The notes: generated from the sequence alone by a model not told the origin. A DNA stretch of 64,000 nucleotides from Hyphomonadaceae bacterium (GCA_019636095.1 JAHBYF010000007.1:1-64000), one strand, 5' to 3'; numbered from the stretch's first letter, positions 17,210 to 28,757 are shown. Translations and numbers: made by a program.

Positions 17210-17814
17210 CGCCGGCGGAAGTCGATACGATTGATTTTGAGAAGAGCGGCGGGCTTGTGCCGGCGATCGTGCAAGACGCGCGGACACGGCGCGTGCTGAT
17301 GCTTGGCTACATGGATCGCGCGGCGCTGGTGGAGACGCTGGAGAGCGGCGAAGTGACGTTCTTCTCGCGCTCGCGCGGTGGGCGTTGGCGTAAGGGCGAG
17401 ACGTCGGGGAATCGATTGCGTGTGCGTGACGTAGCGAAAGACTGCGACTCGGATGCGCTGCTGGTGATGGCGGAGCCGACGGGGCCGACGTGTCATCGGG
17501 GGAGTGAGAGCTGTTTTGGTGACGATGCGGCGTTGAGCACGCTGGCGCAGTTGGAGCGGACGATTGCGGCGCGGGCAGCGGATGGTGGCGCGGATAGCTA
17601 CACGGCGCGGTTGTTGGCGAGTGGCGTGAAGCGCGTAGCGCAGAAAGTTGGCGAAGAAGGCGTGGAGTGCGCGCTGGCGGGCGCGGCCGGTTCGGATGAT
17701 GAGCTCTGCAATGAGGCGGCGGATTTGGTGTATCACCTCGCAGTATTGTTGCGGGCGCGTGGACGCTCGTTCGAGGATGTGTTCGCGGTGCTTGATCAGC
17801 GGGCGCAGAAATGA
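17206..17814 (+). CDS. hisI: Bifunctional phosphoribosyl-AMP cyclohydrolase / phosphoribosyl-ATP pyrophosphatase (HisIE)
   Basis: 202 residues from GTG 17206, overlapping the hisF stop as GTGA. The N-terminal cyclohydrolase (about 1-110) has RVLMLGYMDRAAL, FFSRSRGGRWRKGETSGN, CDSDALLV and GPTCHRGSESCF, with metal-binding cysteines and aspartates. The C-terminal pyrophosphatase (about 112-202) has KVGEEGVECALA and DLVYHLAVLL, the helical MazG-like motif with Glu/Asp metal ligands. It carries out steps 2 and 3 of the pathway. The N-terminus SGGLVPAIVQDARTRRV is typical of the fused form, which is common in enterobacteria and less usual in alphaproteobacteria. Confidence 0.96.
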   Translation: MTPAEVDTIDFEKSGGLVPAIVQDARTRRVLMLGYMDRAALVETLESGEVTFFSRSRGGRWRKGETSGNRLRVRDVAKDCDSDALLVMAEPTGPTCHRGSESCFGDDAALSTLAQLERTIAARAADGGADSYTARLLASGVKRVAQKVGEEGVECALAGAAGSDDELCNEAADLVYHLAVLLRARGRSFEDVFAVLDQRAQK

Positions 17815-18896
17815 CCGCGCCATCGCCAAAAGCAACGATCCTTGGGATCAAGCCGTATCAGGCCGGTAAGGCAAAGGCGGCAGGCTTTGCGTCGCCGATC
17901 AAGTTGTCGGCGAATGAGAACGCGTTGGGCTGCAGCCCCTTGGCGCGGGCGGCTTATATCGAAGCGGCGAATAGCTTGCATCTTTATCCCGACCCGCAGG
18001 GCGTTGCGCTGCGCGAGGCGATTGCGTTGAAGCATGACCTCGATCCGGCGCGCATCGTGTTGGGCGCGGGATCGGACGAGATTTTCGCACTAGTGTGCCA
18101 AGCGTATCTCTCGCCGGGCGACAACATGGTGCAGCCGCAGTTTGCGTTTGCGGCGTGGGCGATAGCGGCGAGGGCGGCGGGCGCGAGTGTTCGCTCGGCG
18201 CCTGAGCGTGACTATCATGTCGACGTTGACGCGATCCTTGCGGAGGTTGATGCAACGACGCGGGTCGTGTTCGTGGCGAACCCGTCTAATCCGACTGGGA
18301 CGTTGATCCCGTTTGCTGAGATTGAGCGGCTGCATCGGGCCTTGCCGCAGAATGTGGTGCTGGTGCTTGACGGTGCTTACGCGGAGTTTGCGGAGCATCG
18401 GGTGGACTACGAAGACGGGCTGCGTCTAGCGCGGACGGCGCCGAATGTGGTGCTGACGCGGACGTTTTCGAAGCTGCACGGATTGGCGGCTTTGCGCGTG
18501 GGGTGGGGCTATGCGGCCGCGCCGATTGTCGACGCGCTCAATCGCATTCGGCTGCCTTTCAATACCTGCACAGGCGGGCAGATTGCGGCAGTTGCAGCGC
18601 TGAAGGATGAAGCGTTTGCGGTTCGCTCGCTCGCACATGTTTGCGAGGGGTTGCCGCCACTAGAGCGCGTGCTGAGCCGGGCGGGCTTTCGGACATTGCC
18701 GTCGGCGACCAATTTTGTCACGGCGCTGGCGCCAACCTCAGAGGACGCGCAGGCGTGCGAACGCGGCTTGGCGGTGCGAGGCATCTTGGTGCGCGGGCTC
18801 GCAAATTATGACATGGCGAATGCGCTGCGTGTCACCGTTGGCGACGCGCAGCAGATGCGGGCACTCGAAGCGGCGCTGCGGGAGATCCGGCCCTAA
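17811..18896 (+). CDS. hisC: Histidinol-phosphate aminotransferase (HisC)
   Basis: 361 residues, fold type I PLP aminotransferase. KLSANENALGCSP is the substrate-binding start, FVANPSNPTGT carries the Asn contacting PLP, VLDGAYAEF the Asp/Tyr contacts and RTFSKLHGLAALRVGWGY the Schiff-base lysine. It converts imidazole-acetol phosphate and glutamate to histidinol phosphate. The ATG overlaps the hisIE stop by 4 nt. It is the last gene of the operon, and its TAA overlaps the opposing ilvE stop. No histidinol-phosphate phosphatase follows, so that step is presumably encoded elsewhere (hisN type). Confidence 0.96.
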   Translation: MTAPSPKATILGIKPYQAGKAKAAGFASPIKLSANENALGCSPLARAAYIEAANSLHLYPDPQGVALREAIALKHDLDPARIVLGAGSDEIFALVCQAYLSPGDNMVQPQFAFAAWAIAARAAGASVRSAPERDYHVDVDAILAEVDATTRVVFVANPSNPTGTLIPFAEIERLHRALPQNVVLVLDGAYAEFAEHRVDYEDGLRLARTAPNVVLTRTFSKLHGLAALRVGWGYAAAPIVDALNRIRLPFNTCTGGQIAAVAALKDEAFAVRSLAHVCEGLPPLERVLSRAGFRTLPSATNFVTALAPTSEDAQACERGLAVRGILVRGLANYDMANALRVTVGDAQQMRALEAALREIRP

Positions 18897-19792
18897 GCGG
18901 GTTCAGGCTGACGGTTTACGGCCACGGGGTGTGAGACGCGGCGGGCGTAAGCTTCCATCAGATCGAAGGTGATCGCGCCCGGCTTGAACGTGTGTTGGCC
19001 GATTTCGGCAACGGGCGTGACTTCGGCGGCGGTGCCGGTGACGAAGCACTCCGAGAACGTGTTGAGATCTTCGGGCCGGATCTTGGTCTCGATCACCATC
19101 AAGCCTTTGCCCTGTGCGAGGCCGATCACCGTCCGGCGCGTGATGCCATCGAGAAAACAATCGGGCGTCGGCGTGTAGATGACGCCGTCGCGGACGAAGA
19201 AGATATTCGCGCCGGTTGTTTCGGCGACGTTGCCAGATGAATCGAGCATGAGCGCATCGTCGTAGCCGGCGCGCTCGGCGGCGTTCTTCGAGATCGTGCA
19301 GATCATGTAGAGGCCGGCGGCTTTGGCGCTGGTTGGCGCTGCATCGGCAGGCGGGCGCTTGTATTTGGCCCAAGTGAGGCGAATGCCGCGGCGCAGCTTG
19401 GCGGCGTCGAAATATTTCGGCCATTCCCACACGGCGATAGCGATGTGCGTTTGGGTTTGCAGCGCCGAGACGCTGAGTTGCTCTGCGCCGCGCCAAGCGA
19501 TGGGGCGGACGTAGCAATCTTCGAGACCATTGCGCGCGCAGGCTTCATTTGAGGCGGCGTTGATCTCGGCCTCGGTGAACGGGATGTCGAAGTCGAGCGT
19601 CTCAGCCGATTTGAACAAACGTCGCGTGTGGGCGCCGAGTTCGAAGATGCGACCACCATACATGCGTTCGCCCTCGAACACGCCGGAGCCGTAGTGCAGT
19701 GCGTGCGAGCAGATGTGGAGACGCGCGTCGCGCCACGGCACGAAACCGCCGTCGAGCCAAATCCAGCCGTCGCGATTATCGAACGGGATCAT
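18893..19792 (-). CDS. ilvE: Branched-chain amino acid aminotransferase (IlvE)
   Basis: 299 residues from ATG 19792, preceded by GGGGA. The frame can be read from a TTG at 19804, but that would sit inside leuB. Fold type IV PLP enzyme: SHALHYGSGVFEG, YVRPIAWRG, the Lys in TWAKYKRPPADAAPTSAKAAGLY, NVAETTGANIFFV and GTAAEVTPV are all present. It makes Leu, Ile and Val from their keto acids with glutamate. It is the last gene of the ilv/leu super-operon, starting 2 nt after the leuB stop. Its stop codon overlaps that of hisC. Confidence 0.96.
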   Translation of the reverse strand: MIPFDNRDGWIWLDGGFVPWRDARLHICSHALHYGSGVFEGERMYGGRIFELGAHTRRLFKSAETLDFDIPFTEAEINAASNEACARNGLEDCYVRPIAWRGAEQLSVSALQTQTHIAIAVWEWPKYFDAAKLRRGIRLTWAKYKRPPADAAPTSAKAAGLYMICTISKNAAERAGYDDALMLDSSGNVAETTGANIFFVRDGVIYTPTPDCFLDGITRRTVIGLAQGKGLMVIETKIRPEDLNTFSECFVTGTAAEVTPVAEIGQHTFKPGAITFDLMEAYARRVSHPVAVNRQPEPA

Positions 19793-19794
19793 GT

Positions 19795-20879
<1,085 letters not shown>

Positions 20880-20883
<4 letters not shown>

Positions 20884-21461
20884 AGTGCGCGTCCCCGTTC
20901 GAAAGCTTCAATTTGCGGCATGCGGTCGGTGAGCCAGCCGAGCGGATCGACGCCTTCGATGAGGCAGCGGCGCGCGAATGGTTCGACGGCGAAGGAAATC
21001 GGCGGTGCGTTGCCGATGGTGAGTTCTTGACGTTCGAGGTCGATGGCGACGCGTCCGCCTGGATCGGCGAGCAGGCGCTCGTGGGTTTCTGGATCGACAG
21101 TGATTGGCAGCAGGCCGTTCTTCAGTGCGTTGGAGCTGAAAATGTCAGCAATGGAGGTCGAGATCACGGCGCGGAAGCCGTAGTCGGTGAGCGCCCACGG
21201 CGCGTGTTCGCGTGACGAGCCGCAGGCGAAGTTATCGCCGGCGACAAGGATACGATGCTCCGTCGTGTCGAGCGTGTTGAGCGGTTGATCGGCGATTGGA
21301 GCGCCATCCGCATCGTAGCGCCAATCGTAGAACGCCTTGGCGCCGAGCCCTGCGCGCGTCGTGGTGGTGAGAAAGCGCGCTGGGATGATTTGGTCGGTGT
21401 CGATGCTCTCTTGTGGCAGCACGAAGGTGCGCGAGGTGAGCTGCGTGAAACGCTCAGGCAT
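20880..21461 (-). CDS. leuD: 3-isopropylmalate dehydratase small subunit (LeuD)
   Basis: 193 residues from ATG 21461 ([20 protein letters not shown]); the 55 residues available upstream in frame are antisense-like and overlap leuC. The swivel domain is complete: [12 protein letters not shown] and [15 protein letters not shown] are the aconitase small-subunit motifs. With LeuC it isomerises 2- to 3-isopropylmalate. The start overlaps the leuC stop by 8 nt, so translation is probably coupled and gives equal subunit supply. Confidence 0.97.
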
Positions 21462-22866
21462 CTTCGAGCTCCCGTGTGAAAACGCGCGGATCTGTGAGCA
21501 CGCCGGCAATGGCGCTCGCGGCGGCGGTGGCGGGGCTAGCGAGGATAGTGCGCGCGCCCTTGCCTTGGCGGCCTTCGAAGTTGCGGTTCGAGGTGGAGAC
21601 CGCGAGCTTGCCTGGAGGGACGACATCGCCGTTCATGGCGATGCACATGGAGCAGCCGGGCTGGCGCCATTCGGCGCCTGCGGCTTCGAAGATGCGATGG
21701 AGGCCCTCAGCTTCGGCGTCGCGCTTCACGGCTTCGGAGCCGGGGACAACGAGCATGCGCACGCTCTCCGCGACTTTGCGGCCTCGCAGAACATCGGCTG
21801 CGGCGCGGAGGTCGGAGAGGCGGCCATTGGTGCAGGAGCCGACGAAGACGACGTGCACGGGTTCGCGCGTGGTTGGTTCGTTGGCGGCGAAGTGCATGTA
21901 GGCAAGCGCTTTGCGTTCGGAATCGCTGCGCGGGGCCGGTGTGTTGGCGCCGATGGCGATGGCGGCGTCGGGTGTTGTGCCGAACGTCGCCATCGGCGTG
22001 ATGGCGTCGGCGTCGAGCCGCAGTTCTTTGTCGAACGTTGCGCCGTCGTCGGTGGCGAAGGAAAGCCAACGTTCGGCGGCGCGTTCGAAAGCTTCGCCTT
22101 GCGGCGCGTGCCGGCGGCCACGGAGGTAAGCGATGGTCTTTTCGTCCGGCGCGATCATGCCGGCGCGCGCGCCAGCTTCGATCGACATGTTGCAGAGCGT
22201 CATGCGCCCTTCCATGTCGAGCGCGCGGATCGCTTCGCCTGCGTACTCGACGACAAAACCAGAGCCGCCGCCGAAGCCGATGGCGGCGATGACAGCGAGC
22301 GTGAGGTCCTTCGCGGAGACGCCGGGTTGCAGGCGGCCATCGACGGTGACGCGCATGCGCTTTGGTTTGCGCTGGAGCAGGCATTGCGTCGCGAGGACGT
22401 GGCCGACTTCAGAGGTGCCGATGCCGAAGGCAAGCGCGCCGAAGGCGCCGTGCGTTGCGGTGTGGCTATCGCCGCAGACGACGACCGTGCCGGGCTGCGT
22501 GAGACCCAACTCGGGCGCCATCACGTGCACGACGCCGCGATCGCCGCTGTCCCAGCCAGCGAGCGTGATGCCGTGTTTGGCGCAGTTGCGTTCGAGGGTT
22601 GCGACCTGGGATTTCGCTTCCGCGGTGACGTAGGAGCGCGCGGAGTCTGTTGGCGTCGAGTGATCGAGCGTCGCGAAGGTGCGATCGGGGCGACGGACTT
22701 TGAGGCCGCGCGCTTCGATCTCGGAGAACGCTTGCGGGCTCGTCACTTCGTGCACGAGGTGGAGATCGACATACAGAACGCCGGGTGCGTCCGCTGTTTC
22801 CGGCACGACCATGTGGGCGTCCCAGACCTTGTCGAAGAGCGTGCGGGGCGCGTCATGCTGGGGCAT
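21454..22866 (-). CDS. leuC: 3-isopropylmalate dehydratase large subunit (LeuC)
   Basis: 470 residues of the aconitase superfamily. [34 protein letters not shown] and [19 protein letters not shown] contain the three cysteines that hold the [4Fe-4S] cluster. [12 protein letters not shown] is the usual start. Full length for a bacterial LeuC (about 465-475). ATG 22866 lies 14 nt inside leuA. Confidence 0.97.
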   Translation of the reverse strand: MPQHDAPRTLFDKVWDAHMVVPETADAPGVLYVDLHLVHEVTSPQAFSEIEARGLKVRRPDRTFATLDHSTPTDSARSYVTAEAKSQVATLERNCAKHGITLAGWDSGDRGVVHVMAPELGLTQPGTVVVCGDSHTATHGAFGALAFGIGTSEVGHVLATQCLLQRKPKRMRVTVDGRLQPGVSAKDLTLAVIAAIGFGGGSGFVVEYAGEAIRALDMEGRMTLCNMSIEAGARAGMIAPDEKTIAYLRGRRHAPQGEAFERAAERWLSFATDDGATFDKELRLDADAITPMATFGTTPDAAIAIGANTPAPRSDSERKALAYMHFAANEPTTREPVHVVFVGSCTNGRLSDLRAAADVLRGRKVAESVRMLVVPGSEAVKRDAEAEGLHRIFEAAGAEWRQPGCSMCIAMNGDVVPPGKLAVSTSNRNFEGRQGKGARTILASPATAAASAIAGVLTDPRVFTRELEDA

Positions 22867-24067
22867 GGGCGCCTCGGTGCTCGTGTTGATCGCTCGTTGC
22901 CGAGTGGATGATGGCCAACAACTCTGTGTCGTCGATCTCGCCGATCTCGTCCGCGCGACGTTTGAAGCCGGCGAAGACAGCGCTCAGCAGATTGCCGGTG
23001 AGGTCGTGACCGAGAACGGAGGCGCGCTTGGAGACAGCGTGACGGCCTGAGTGTTTGCCGAGCACGAAGCTGGCGCCGTCGAAGCCGACGTCTTGCGGCA
23101 GCATGATCTCGTAGGTGCGTGCGTCCGCGAGGACGCCGTGTTGGTGGATGCCGGCTTCGTGCGCGAAGGCGTTGATGCCGACGATGGCCTTGTTGCGCGG
23201 CACAGGCGTCTCGGTGACCTTGCTGAGCAGGCGGCTGACGCCGACGAGCTTGGTGGTGTCGACGCTCGTTGTGAGGCCGAATTGGTCAGCGCGCGTACGC
23301 AGCGCCATGACGACTTCTTCCAGCGCGCAATTGCCGGCGCGTTCGCCGATGCCGTTGATGGCGACTTCGACTTGGCGCGCGCCGGCCTTCACAGCGGCGA
23401 GCGTGTTGGCGACGGCCATCCCGAGATCGTCGTGGCAATGGGTGGAGAGGATCGTGTCGGGGTGATTGTCGATCACGCGGCGCTTCAGATAGTCGAAGAG
23501 TTCGTGGATCTCGGCGGGCGTCGAATAGCCGACAGTGTCGGGCACGTTCAGTGTGTGCGCCCCCGCGATGGCGACGGCTTCGAGGACGTCGGCGAGGAAT
23601 TCAGGTTCGGTGCGGATAGCGTCTTCAGCCGAGAATTCGACGTCATCGAACATGGTGCGCGCGAACGAGACGGCGTTGACGGCCTGCTCCAGCACTTCGT
23701 CCGCCGTCATGTTGAACTTGGCTTGACGGTGGATCGGGCTGGTGCCGAGGAAGATATGCAAACGCCGGCGGCGGTTGTGGCTGAGCGCGCGGTGCGCGGC
23801 CAGGATGTCACTCTCGGTCGCGCGCGAGAGTGAGCAGAAGACCGGGCCCTCCACTTCGCCGGAAACGACGCGCACAGCCTCTTCGTCGCCGGGTGAGGCA
23901 GCGGCGAAGCCAGCTTCGATGATGTCGACGCCGAGCGCAGCGAGCGCATGCGCCATTTCGAGCTTTTGCTCGACGCCCATGGAGAAGCCGGGCGCTTGCT
24001 CGCCGTCGCGGAGCGTCGTGTCGAAGACGATAACGCGATTGGGATCATGTTGATCTACGCTGGGCAC
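22853..24067 (-). CDS. leuA: 2-isopropylmalate synthase, short form without regulatory domain (LeuA)
   Basis: 404 residues. The TIM-barrel catalytic domain is complete: [16 protein letters not shown] (metal Asp and Arg near 16-21), [15 protein letters not shown] (metal histidines) and [16 protein letters not shown]. The helical subdomains follow ([27 protein letters not shown]). The chain stops after [20 protein letters not shown], about 100-110 residues short of typical leucine-inhibited LeuA, which carries a C-terminal LeuA dimer domain. Acetyl-CoA + 2-oxoisovalerate gives 2-isopropylmalate. The position between ilvM and leuC supports LeuA, although homocitrate or citramalate synthases share the fold. 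If LeuA is feedback-insensitive, control would rest on the leader attenuator. Confidence 0.93.
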   Translation of the reverse strand: MPSVDQHDPNRVIVFDTTLRDGEQAPGFSMGVEQKLEMAHALAALGVDIIEAGFAAASPGDEEAVRVVSGEVEGPVFCSLSRATESDILAAHRALSHNRRRRLHIFLGTSPIHRQAKFNMTADEVLEQAVNAVSFARTMFDDVEFSAEDAIRTEPEFLADVLEAVAIAGAHTLNVPDTVGYSTPAEIHELFDYLKRRVIDNHPDTILSTHCHDDLGMAVANTLAAVKAGARQVEVAINGIGERAGNCALEEVVMALRTRADQFGLTTSVDTTKLVGVSRLLSKVTETPVPRNKAIVGINAFAHEAGIHQHGVLADARTYEIMLPQDVGFDGASFVLGKHSGRHAVSKRASVLGHDLTGNLLSAVFAGFKRRADEIGEIDDTELLAIIHSATSDQHEHRGAHAPA

Positions 24068-24327
24068 GGTACGGCCTCCTCTACGTGGGGTGAGGAAGCA
24101 GGCGCCACGCGGCGTGCGCCGATCATGCGATCGATTTGGCGGCCGAGCACTTCAGCGCAGCGGCCATCGTCCCGGCCACGCACGGTCACGCGCACTTCAC
24201 GGTGCGTGCCGGCGTTAGAGACGGCCAGCTGATCGATGTGAAAGCCGCGACGCTCGATGAGGCCGATGAGACGCTGCAGCGAGCCTTCGGAATGGTCGAG
24301 TTGGATGAGAATTGGGCTCGTCATCAT
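24055..24327 (-). CDS. ilvM: Acetolactate synthase small subunit, single-ACT IlvM type
   Basis: 90 residues from ATG 24327, which overlaps the ilvG stop as ATGA; a longer frame upstream lies inside ilvG. Residues 3-75 form one ACT domain (SPILIQLDHSEGSLQRLIGL, then IERRGFHIDQLAVSNAG). This is the size of enterobacterial IlvM, not of the 160-residue IlvN/IlvH with its extra C-terminal domain. It should bind and activate the catalytic subunit and set valine sensitivity. The C-terminal 15 residues are not conserved, and the last 13 nt overlap leuA. Confidence 0.88.
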   Translation of the reverse strand: MMTSPILIQLDHSEGSLQRLIGLIERRGFHIDQLAVSNAGTHREVRVTVRGRDDGRCAEVLGRQIDRMIGARRVAPASSPHVEEAVPCPA

Positions 24328-26027
24328 GGGTCTCCATGCATCATGTCCGAATTGCTTTTGCCGGGTGGCACGAGGGGCCACACATTGCTGCGGGGATCGA
24401 TCACGACATGCGCGAGGCAAGGGCCGGCAGCGGCGAGCAAACGCTCGATGCCGGCGCTCACATCCTCGCGCTTGCTAATTCGAAACGCGTCGATGCCGAA
24501 CGCACGCGCGACGGTGACAAAGTCCGGGTTATCGGAGAGATCGATCTCGCTGTAGTTCTCGTCGAAGAAGAGTTCTTGCCACTGGCGCACGAGGCCGAGC
24601 GACGAATTGTCGAGCAGCACGATCTTCAGTGGGATGTCGTAGCGCTTCAGTGTCGCCAGCTCTTGGATGTTCATGAAGAACGAGCCGTCGCCGCTGACGA
24701 CGACGACGTCCGCATCTGGTTGCGCCAGCTTGGCGCCGATGCCGGCGGGCAGGCCGTAGCCCATCGCGCCCAAGCCGCCGGAGGTGATATGCGCGTGCGG
24801 GGTTGAGAAGCGGCAATGTTGCGCGACCCACATTTGGTGCTGGCCGACGTCGCAGGCGGCGATGAAGGAATCGCCGGCGCGTTCCGAAAGCTCTTTCAGA
24901 AGAGCGGGCGCGTAGATGTCTTCGCCGGGCGCGTCATAGCGGAAGGCGTGTTGGGCGGCGGCATGGATGCATTGCTCGCGCCAGGCGTCGATTTTGGGCG
25001 GCCGCGGGCTCAGAGCGCGCAATGCTGAACGCAAATCGCTGGTTATGGCGATCTGTGCGTCGCGGAGTTTGCTGATTTCGGCGGCGTCGATGTCGATGTG
25101 GATGACGCGAGCGTGCGGCGCGAACTTTGCCAGCTGGCCAGTAGCGCGATCGTCGAAGCGGGCGCCCAGTACGATCAGCAGATCGGTCTGCTGCACGGCT
25201 TCGTTGGCGGCGCGCAGGCCATGCATGCCAATCATGCCTAAATTGCCAGGCCATTCAGGGGGCAGCGCGCCCAGGCCCTGTAGTGTGCAGACGGCGGGGA
25301 TGCCGGTGGCGCGAGCGAAGGCGCGCACGTCTTGTGTTGCGTTGGCGATGCGCACGCCGCCGCCGATGTAAAGCAGCGGACGTTGCGCCGCGCTGATGGC
25401 GGATTCAGCGCGGCGCAGTTGCGCCGGATCCAAACGCTGCGCGGGCTCCTTGGGGGATGGCGGAAAACCGGCGGCAGCGACGGCGGCGACTTGGACGTCT
25501 TTCGGCAAATCGATCAGCACAGGGCCTGGGCGACCCGATTGCGCGACGTGAAACGCCTCGGCGAACACGGCCGGAATGTCGGCAGCGTCGCGCACGATCC
25601 AGGAATGCTTCACGATCGGCAGCGTGACGCCGAGGATGTCGATCTCTTGGAAGGCGTCGGTGCCCATCAGCGGCGAGGCAACGTTGCCGGTGATGGCTAC
25701 GAGCGGGACGGAATCCATCATCGCGTTGGCGATGCCGGTGACGAGATTGGTCGCGCCAGGGCCGGAGGTGGCGAGGCACACGCCAGCCTTGCCGGTAACG
25801 CGTGCGTAGGCGTCGGCGGCGAAGGCGGCGCCTTGCTCGTGGCGCACCAGGATGTGCTTGAAACGCGCGGAGGTGAGCGCGTCGTATACCGGCATGATCG
25901 CGCCGCCCGGATAGCCGAATACAAGTTCGACGCCTTGCCGCTCAAGCGCTTCGACGACGAGTCGAGCGCCGGTCACGGTTGCGGGCGTCGCGTTTTGCTT
26001 CGGCAGAGTGGAGGCGGCGGTGGTCAT
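24324..26027 (-). CDS. ilvG: Acetolactate synthase large subunit (IlvG/IlvB)
   Basis: 567 residues, thiamine-diphosphate enzyme. VFGYPGGAIMPVYDAL and VRHEQGAAFAADAYARVTG (catalytic Glu) form the PYR half. GTDAFQEIDILGVTLPIVKHS contributes to FAD and substrate contacts, and SGDGSFFMNIQELATLKRY is the GDG...N cofactor motif. It condenses pyruvate with pyruvate or 2-oxobutyrate for Val/Leu or Ile. Paired with a short IlvM-type subunit, the arrangement resembles the enterobacterial isozyme II (ilvGM); whether it is valine-resistant cannot be read from sequence. It starts 5 nt after ilvC. Confidence 0.96.
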   Translation of the reverse strand: MTTAASTLPKQNATPATVTGARLVVEALERQGVELVFGYPGGAIMPVYDALTSARFKHILVRHEQGAAFAADAYARVTGKAGVCLATSGPGATNLVTGIANAMMDSVPLVAITGNVASPLMGTDAFQEIDILGVTLPIVKHSWIVRDAADIPAVFAEAFHVAQSGRPGPVLIDLPKDVQVAAVAAAGFPPSPKEPAQRLDPAQLRRAESAISAAQRPLLYIGGGVRIANATQDVRAFARATGIPAVCTLQGLGALPPEWPGNLGMIGMHGLRAANEAVQQTDLLIVLGARFDDRATGQLAKFAPHARVIHIDIDAAEISKLRDAQIAITSDLRSALRALSPRPPKIDAWREQCIHAAAQHAFRYDAPGEDIYAPALLKELSERAGDSFIAACDVGQHQMWVAQHCRFSTPHAHITSGGLGAMGYGLPAGIGAKLAQPDADVVVVSGDGSFFMNIQELATLKRYDIPLKIVLLDNSSLGLVRQWQELFFDENYSEIDLSDNPDFVTVARAFGIDAFRISKREDVSAGIERLLAAAGPCLAHVVIDPRSNVWPLVPPGKSNSDMMHGDP

Positions 26028-26032
26028 GTCGC

Positions 26033-27034
26033 TCAGGCGTTCGTCGGTTGCTTCAGCCAGGCCATGCGCGAACGCAGTTCGGCGCCGGTCTTCTCAATCG
26101 GGTGATTGCGGTCGGCGTTGAGCATCGCGTTGTAACGCGGCTTGCCGGCTTGGTTTTCGAGGATCCAATCGCGCGCGAAATTGCCGGACTGGATGTCCTT
26201 CAGCACTTCGCGCATGCGGCCGCGAGTCTCTTCGGTGATCACGCGTGGGCCGGAGGCGACGGCGCCGTACTTCGCGGTCTCGGAGATGAAGTCGTGCATC
26301 TTCGAGATGCCGCCTTCGTAGAAAAGATCGACGATGAGCTTCAGCTCATGCATGCATTCGAAGTAGGCGACCTCCGGCTGGTAGCCGGCGTCGACCAAGG
26401 TTTGGTAGCCGGCCATCACCAGCTCTTTGGCGCCGCCACAGAGCACGGCTTGTTCGCCGAAGAGATCGGTTTCGGTTTCTTCTGGGAAGCTTGTCTCGAT
26501 CAGGCCGCCTGTCGCGCCGCCATTGCCCTTGGCGTAGGCCATGGCTTTGTCGCGCGCCTGACCGCTTGCGTCCTGGTGAACGGCGAACAGTGAGGGCACG
26601 CCGCGACCGCGAACGAACTCGCGGCGAACGAGATCGCCCGGGCCTTTCGGCGCGACGAGCACGACATCCATATCAGCGCGCGGTTGGACGCGGCCGTAAT
26701 GAATGGAGAAGCCGTGTGCGAAGAGCAAAGTCGCGCCCTTCTTGGCTTTCGGCGCGATGGTCTCGTTGTAAATCGCTTCTTGCGCCATGTCTGGCGTGAG
26801 GAAGGCGATCAGATCTGCGCCTTCGACGGCGTGTTCAGGTTCCGCCGTGTCGATCTTGTCGGCACGGGCGTTGGTCCATCCTTTGCCGCCTTTGCGCACG
26901 CCGGCGACAACGTCATAGCCGCTGTCGCGGAGGTTCTGCGCGTGTGCGCGACCCTGACTGCCGTAGCCGAGCACGGCAATGCGCGCGCCTTCCAGTGCGT
27001 CGGTGCGCACGTCGTCGTTGGTGTAAACTTTCAT
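26033..27034 (-). CDS. ilvC: Ketol-acid reductoisomerase, class I (IlvC)
   Basis: 333 residues from ATG 27034, which shares its A with the ilvD TGA stop (TGATG); GAGG lies about 7 nt upstream. A GTG one codon earlier is the alternative. [19 protein letters not shown] is the NADPH Rossmann loop. [19 protein letters not shown], the [16 protein letters not shown] segment and [19 protein letters not shown] hold the magnesium- and substrate-binding acids. The length is that of the short, class I enzyme. It reduces and isomerises acetolactate or acetohydroxybutyrate. Confidence 0.97.
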   Translation of the reverse strand: MKVYTNDDVRTDALEGARIAVLGYGSQGRAHAQNLRDSGYDVVAGVRKGGKGWTNARADKIDTAEPEHAVEGADLIAFLTPDMAQEAIYNETIAPKAKKGATLLFAHGFSIHYGRVQPRADMDVVLVAPKGPGDLVRREFVRGRGVPSLFAVHQDASGQARDKAMAYAKGNGGATGGLIETSFPEETETDLFGEQAVLCGGAKELVMAGYQTLVDAGYQPEVAYFECMHELKLIVDLFYEGGISKMHDFISETAKYGAVASGPRVITEETRGRMREVLKDIQSGNFARDWILENQAGKPRYNAMLNADRNHPIEKTGAELRSRMAWLKQPTNA

Positions 27035-28755
27035 CACGAAGCCTCGCGCAGAGATGCGGCGCCCGTTTGCGCCGGCGGTGGATTGGGAATGGTGACCGCG
27101 CCTTGCGACGCGGACGAAACCAGCGCCGCGTATTTGGCGAAGACGCCGGTGGGCGCTTCGCGATGCGGCGGGTTTGCTGTGCGGGTTGAGAGATCGGCGC
27201 GCGTTTCGATGCGGCGCGTGGCGACGTCGATGGCGATGATGTCGCCATCGCGCAGCAAGGCGATGGGGCCGCCGGCGGCGGCTTCCGGTGAAACGTGGCC
27301 GGCGACGAAACCGTAGGAGGCGCCGGAGAAGCGGCCGTCCGTGATGAGCGCGACGTTTTGAACGCCTCGGCCTTTCAGAGCAGCCGTGACTTGCAGCATT
27401 TCGCGCATGCCAGGGCCGCCGCGGGGGCCTTCGTAGCGGATGACAATGACATCGCCTTCGCTGATCGCGCCGCGTTGAACGGCCTCGAACGACGCTTCCT
27501 CACTATCGAACACGCGCGCCGGACCTTCGAAGCGGGCGGTGTCGTGGCCGACGAGTTTGATGACAGCGCCGTCGGGGGCGATGTTGCCGTAAATGACGGC
27601 GTAGGAACCGCGCGGCATGACGGGAGCGGCGAAGTCGCGGATGACTTTCTGGCTTGGCGTTTCGACGGCCTCGCGGGCTTCGTCAAACAGCGAACGGCCC
27701 GAGACGGTGGGCGTATCGACGATCATATTGGCTTGCATCAAGCGCTGCAGCACCAAGCGCGTGCCACCGGATTGGAAGAGGTGATGTGCGAGGAATTGGC
27801 CGCCTGGTTTCAGATCGCAGATGACGGGCGCCGTTTCGCAAGCGGCGTTGCAATCTTCGACGCCGAACGCGACGCCGGCTTCGGCGGCGATGGCGACGAG
27901 GTGCAGCACGGCGTTGGTTGAGCCGCCGCTGGCGGAGACGGCGATGGCGGCATTGCGGATGGAGTCGGCAGTGATGAAGCGGCGGGCGCTGAGGTCGCGC
28001 TGCGTGAGTTCAACGGCGATGCGGCCGCAGCGTTCGGCTTCGGCGGGCTTGTGCTCATGCACGGCGGGCACATCGTTGGCGCCAGCGGGTGACAGGCCCA
28101 TCGCGGTCAGCGCCATCGCCATGGTGTTGGCGGTGAACTGACCGCCACATGCGCCGGCGCCGGGGCAGGCGGCGCTTTCAACTTGGCGAAGGCCGGCGTC
28201 GTCCAATGAACCGGCGCCGTGCGCGCCGATGGCTTCGAAGACTTCCTGGATCGAAATGTCTTTGCCGGCGTGGCGGCCCGGCATGATGGTGCCGCCGTAG
28301 AGGATGCAGCCAGGGATATCCATGCGCGCCAACGCCATGGCGGCGGCGGGAATGGTCTTGTCGCAACCGACGATGCAGACGACGCCATCGAGCTGATGGC
28401 CTTGAACCGCCAGTTCGATGGAATCCGCAATGGTTTCGCGGGAAATCAGCGAGGCTTTCATGCCCGGCGTACCCATCGAGATGCCGTCGGTGACCATGAT
28501 GGTGTTGAAGTCGATCGGCACGCCGCCGGCTTCGCGCACGCCGCGACGCACGTGCTCTGCGAGCCCGCCCAAGTGCAGGTTGCAGGGCGTCACCGACGAC
28601 CATGTGTTTACGACCGCGATCAGCGGGCGCTGGAAATCCTGATCATCAAGGCCGGCGGCGCGCAGGTAAGAGCGTGCGGCGGCGCGGTTTGCGCCCTGCG
28701 TAACGGAGGCGCTGCGCAGCTTGGATGGCGGAGAGGAGGGCGGGTCTTCGTTCAT
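27034..28755 (-). CDS. ilvD: Dihydroxy-acid dehydratase (IlvD)
   Basis: 573 residues from ATG 28755 ([21 protein letters not shown]). An in-frame upstream extension to 28788 begins in the U-tract of the attenuator and is rejected. Iron-sulfur cysteines sit in [39 protein letters not shown] and [20 protein letters not shown]. The C-terminal swivel domain has [20 protein letters not shown]. It dehydrates dihydroxy-isovalerate or -methylvalerate. It is the first structural gene of the super-operon. A perfect 8-bp hairpin lies immediately before the start codon. Confidence 0.97.
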   Translation of the reverse strand: MNEDPPSSPPSKLRSASVTQGANRAAARSYLRAAGLDDQDFQRPLIAVVNTWSSVTPCNLHLGGLAEHVRRGVREAGGVPIDFNTIMVTDGISMGTPGMKASLISRETIADSIELAVQGHQLDGVVCIVGCDKTIPAAAMALARMDIPGCILYGGTIMPGRHAGKDISIQEVFEAIGAHGAGSLDDAGLRQVESAACPGAGACGGQFTANTMAMALTAMGLSPAGANDVPAVHEHKPAEAERCGRIAVELTQRDLSARRFITADSIRNAAIAVSASGGSTNAVLHLVAIAAEAGVAFGVEDCNAACETAPVICDLKPGGQFLAHHLFQSGGTRLVLQRLMQANMIVDTPTVSGRSLFDEAREAVETPSQKVIRDFAAPVMPRGSYAVIYGNIAPDGAVIKLVGHDTARFEGPARVFDSEEASFEAVQRGAISEGDVIVIRYEGPRGGPGMREMLQVTAALKGRGVQNVALITDGRFSGASYGFVAGHVSPEAAAGGPIALLRDGDIIAIDVATRRIETRADLSTRTANPPHREAPTGVFAKYAALVSSASQGAVTIPNPPPAQTGAASLREAS

Positions 28756-28757
28756 AT

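Noticed and set aside
21337..22911. 524-residue plus-strand open frame
   Set aside because: It lies antisense to leuC and leuD, whose catalytic motifs are intact; composition is that of a GC-rich shadow frame.
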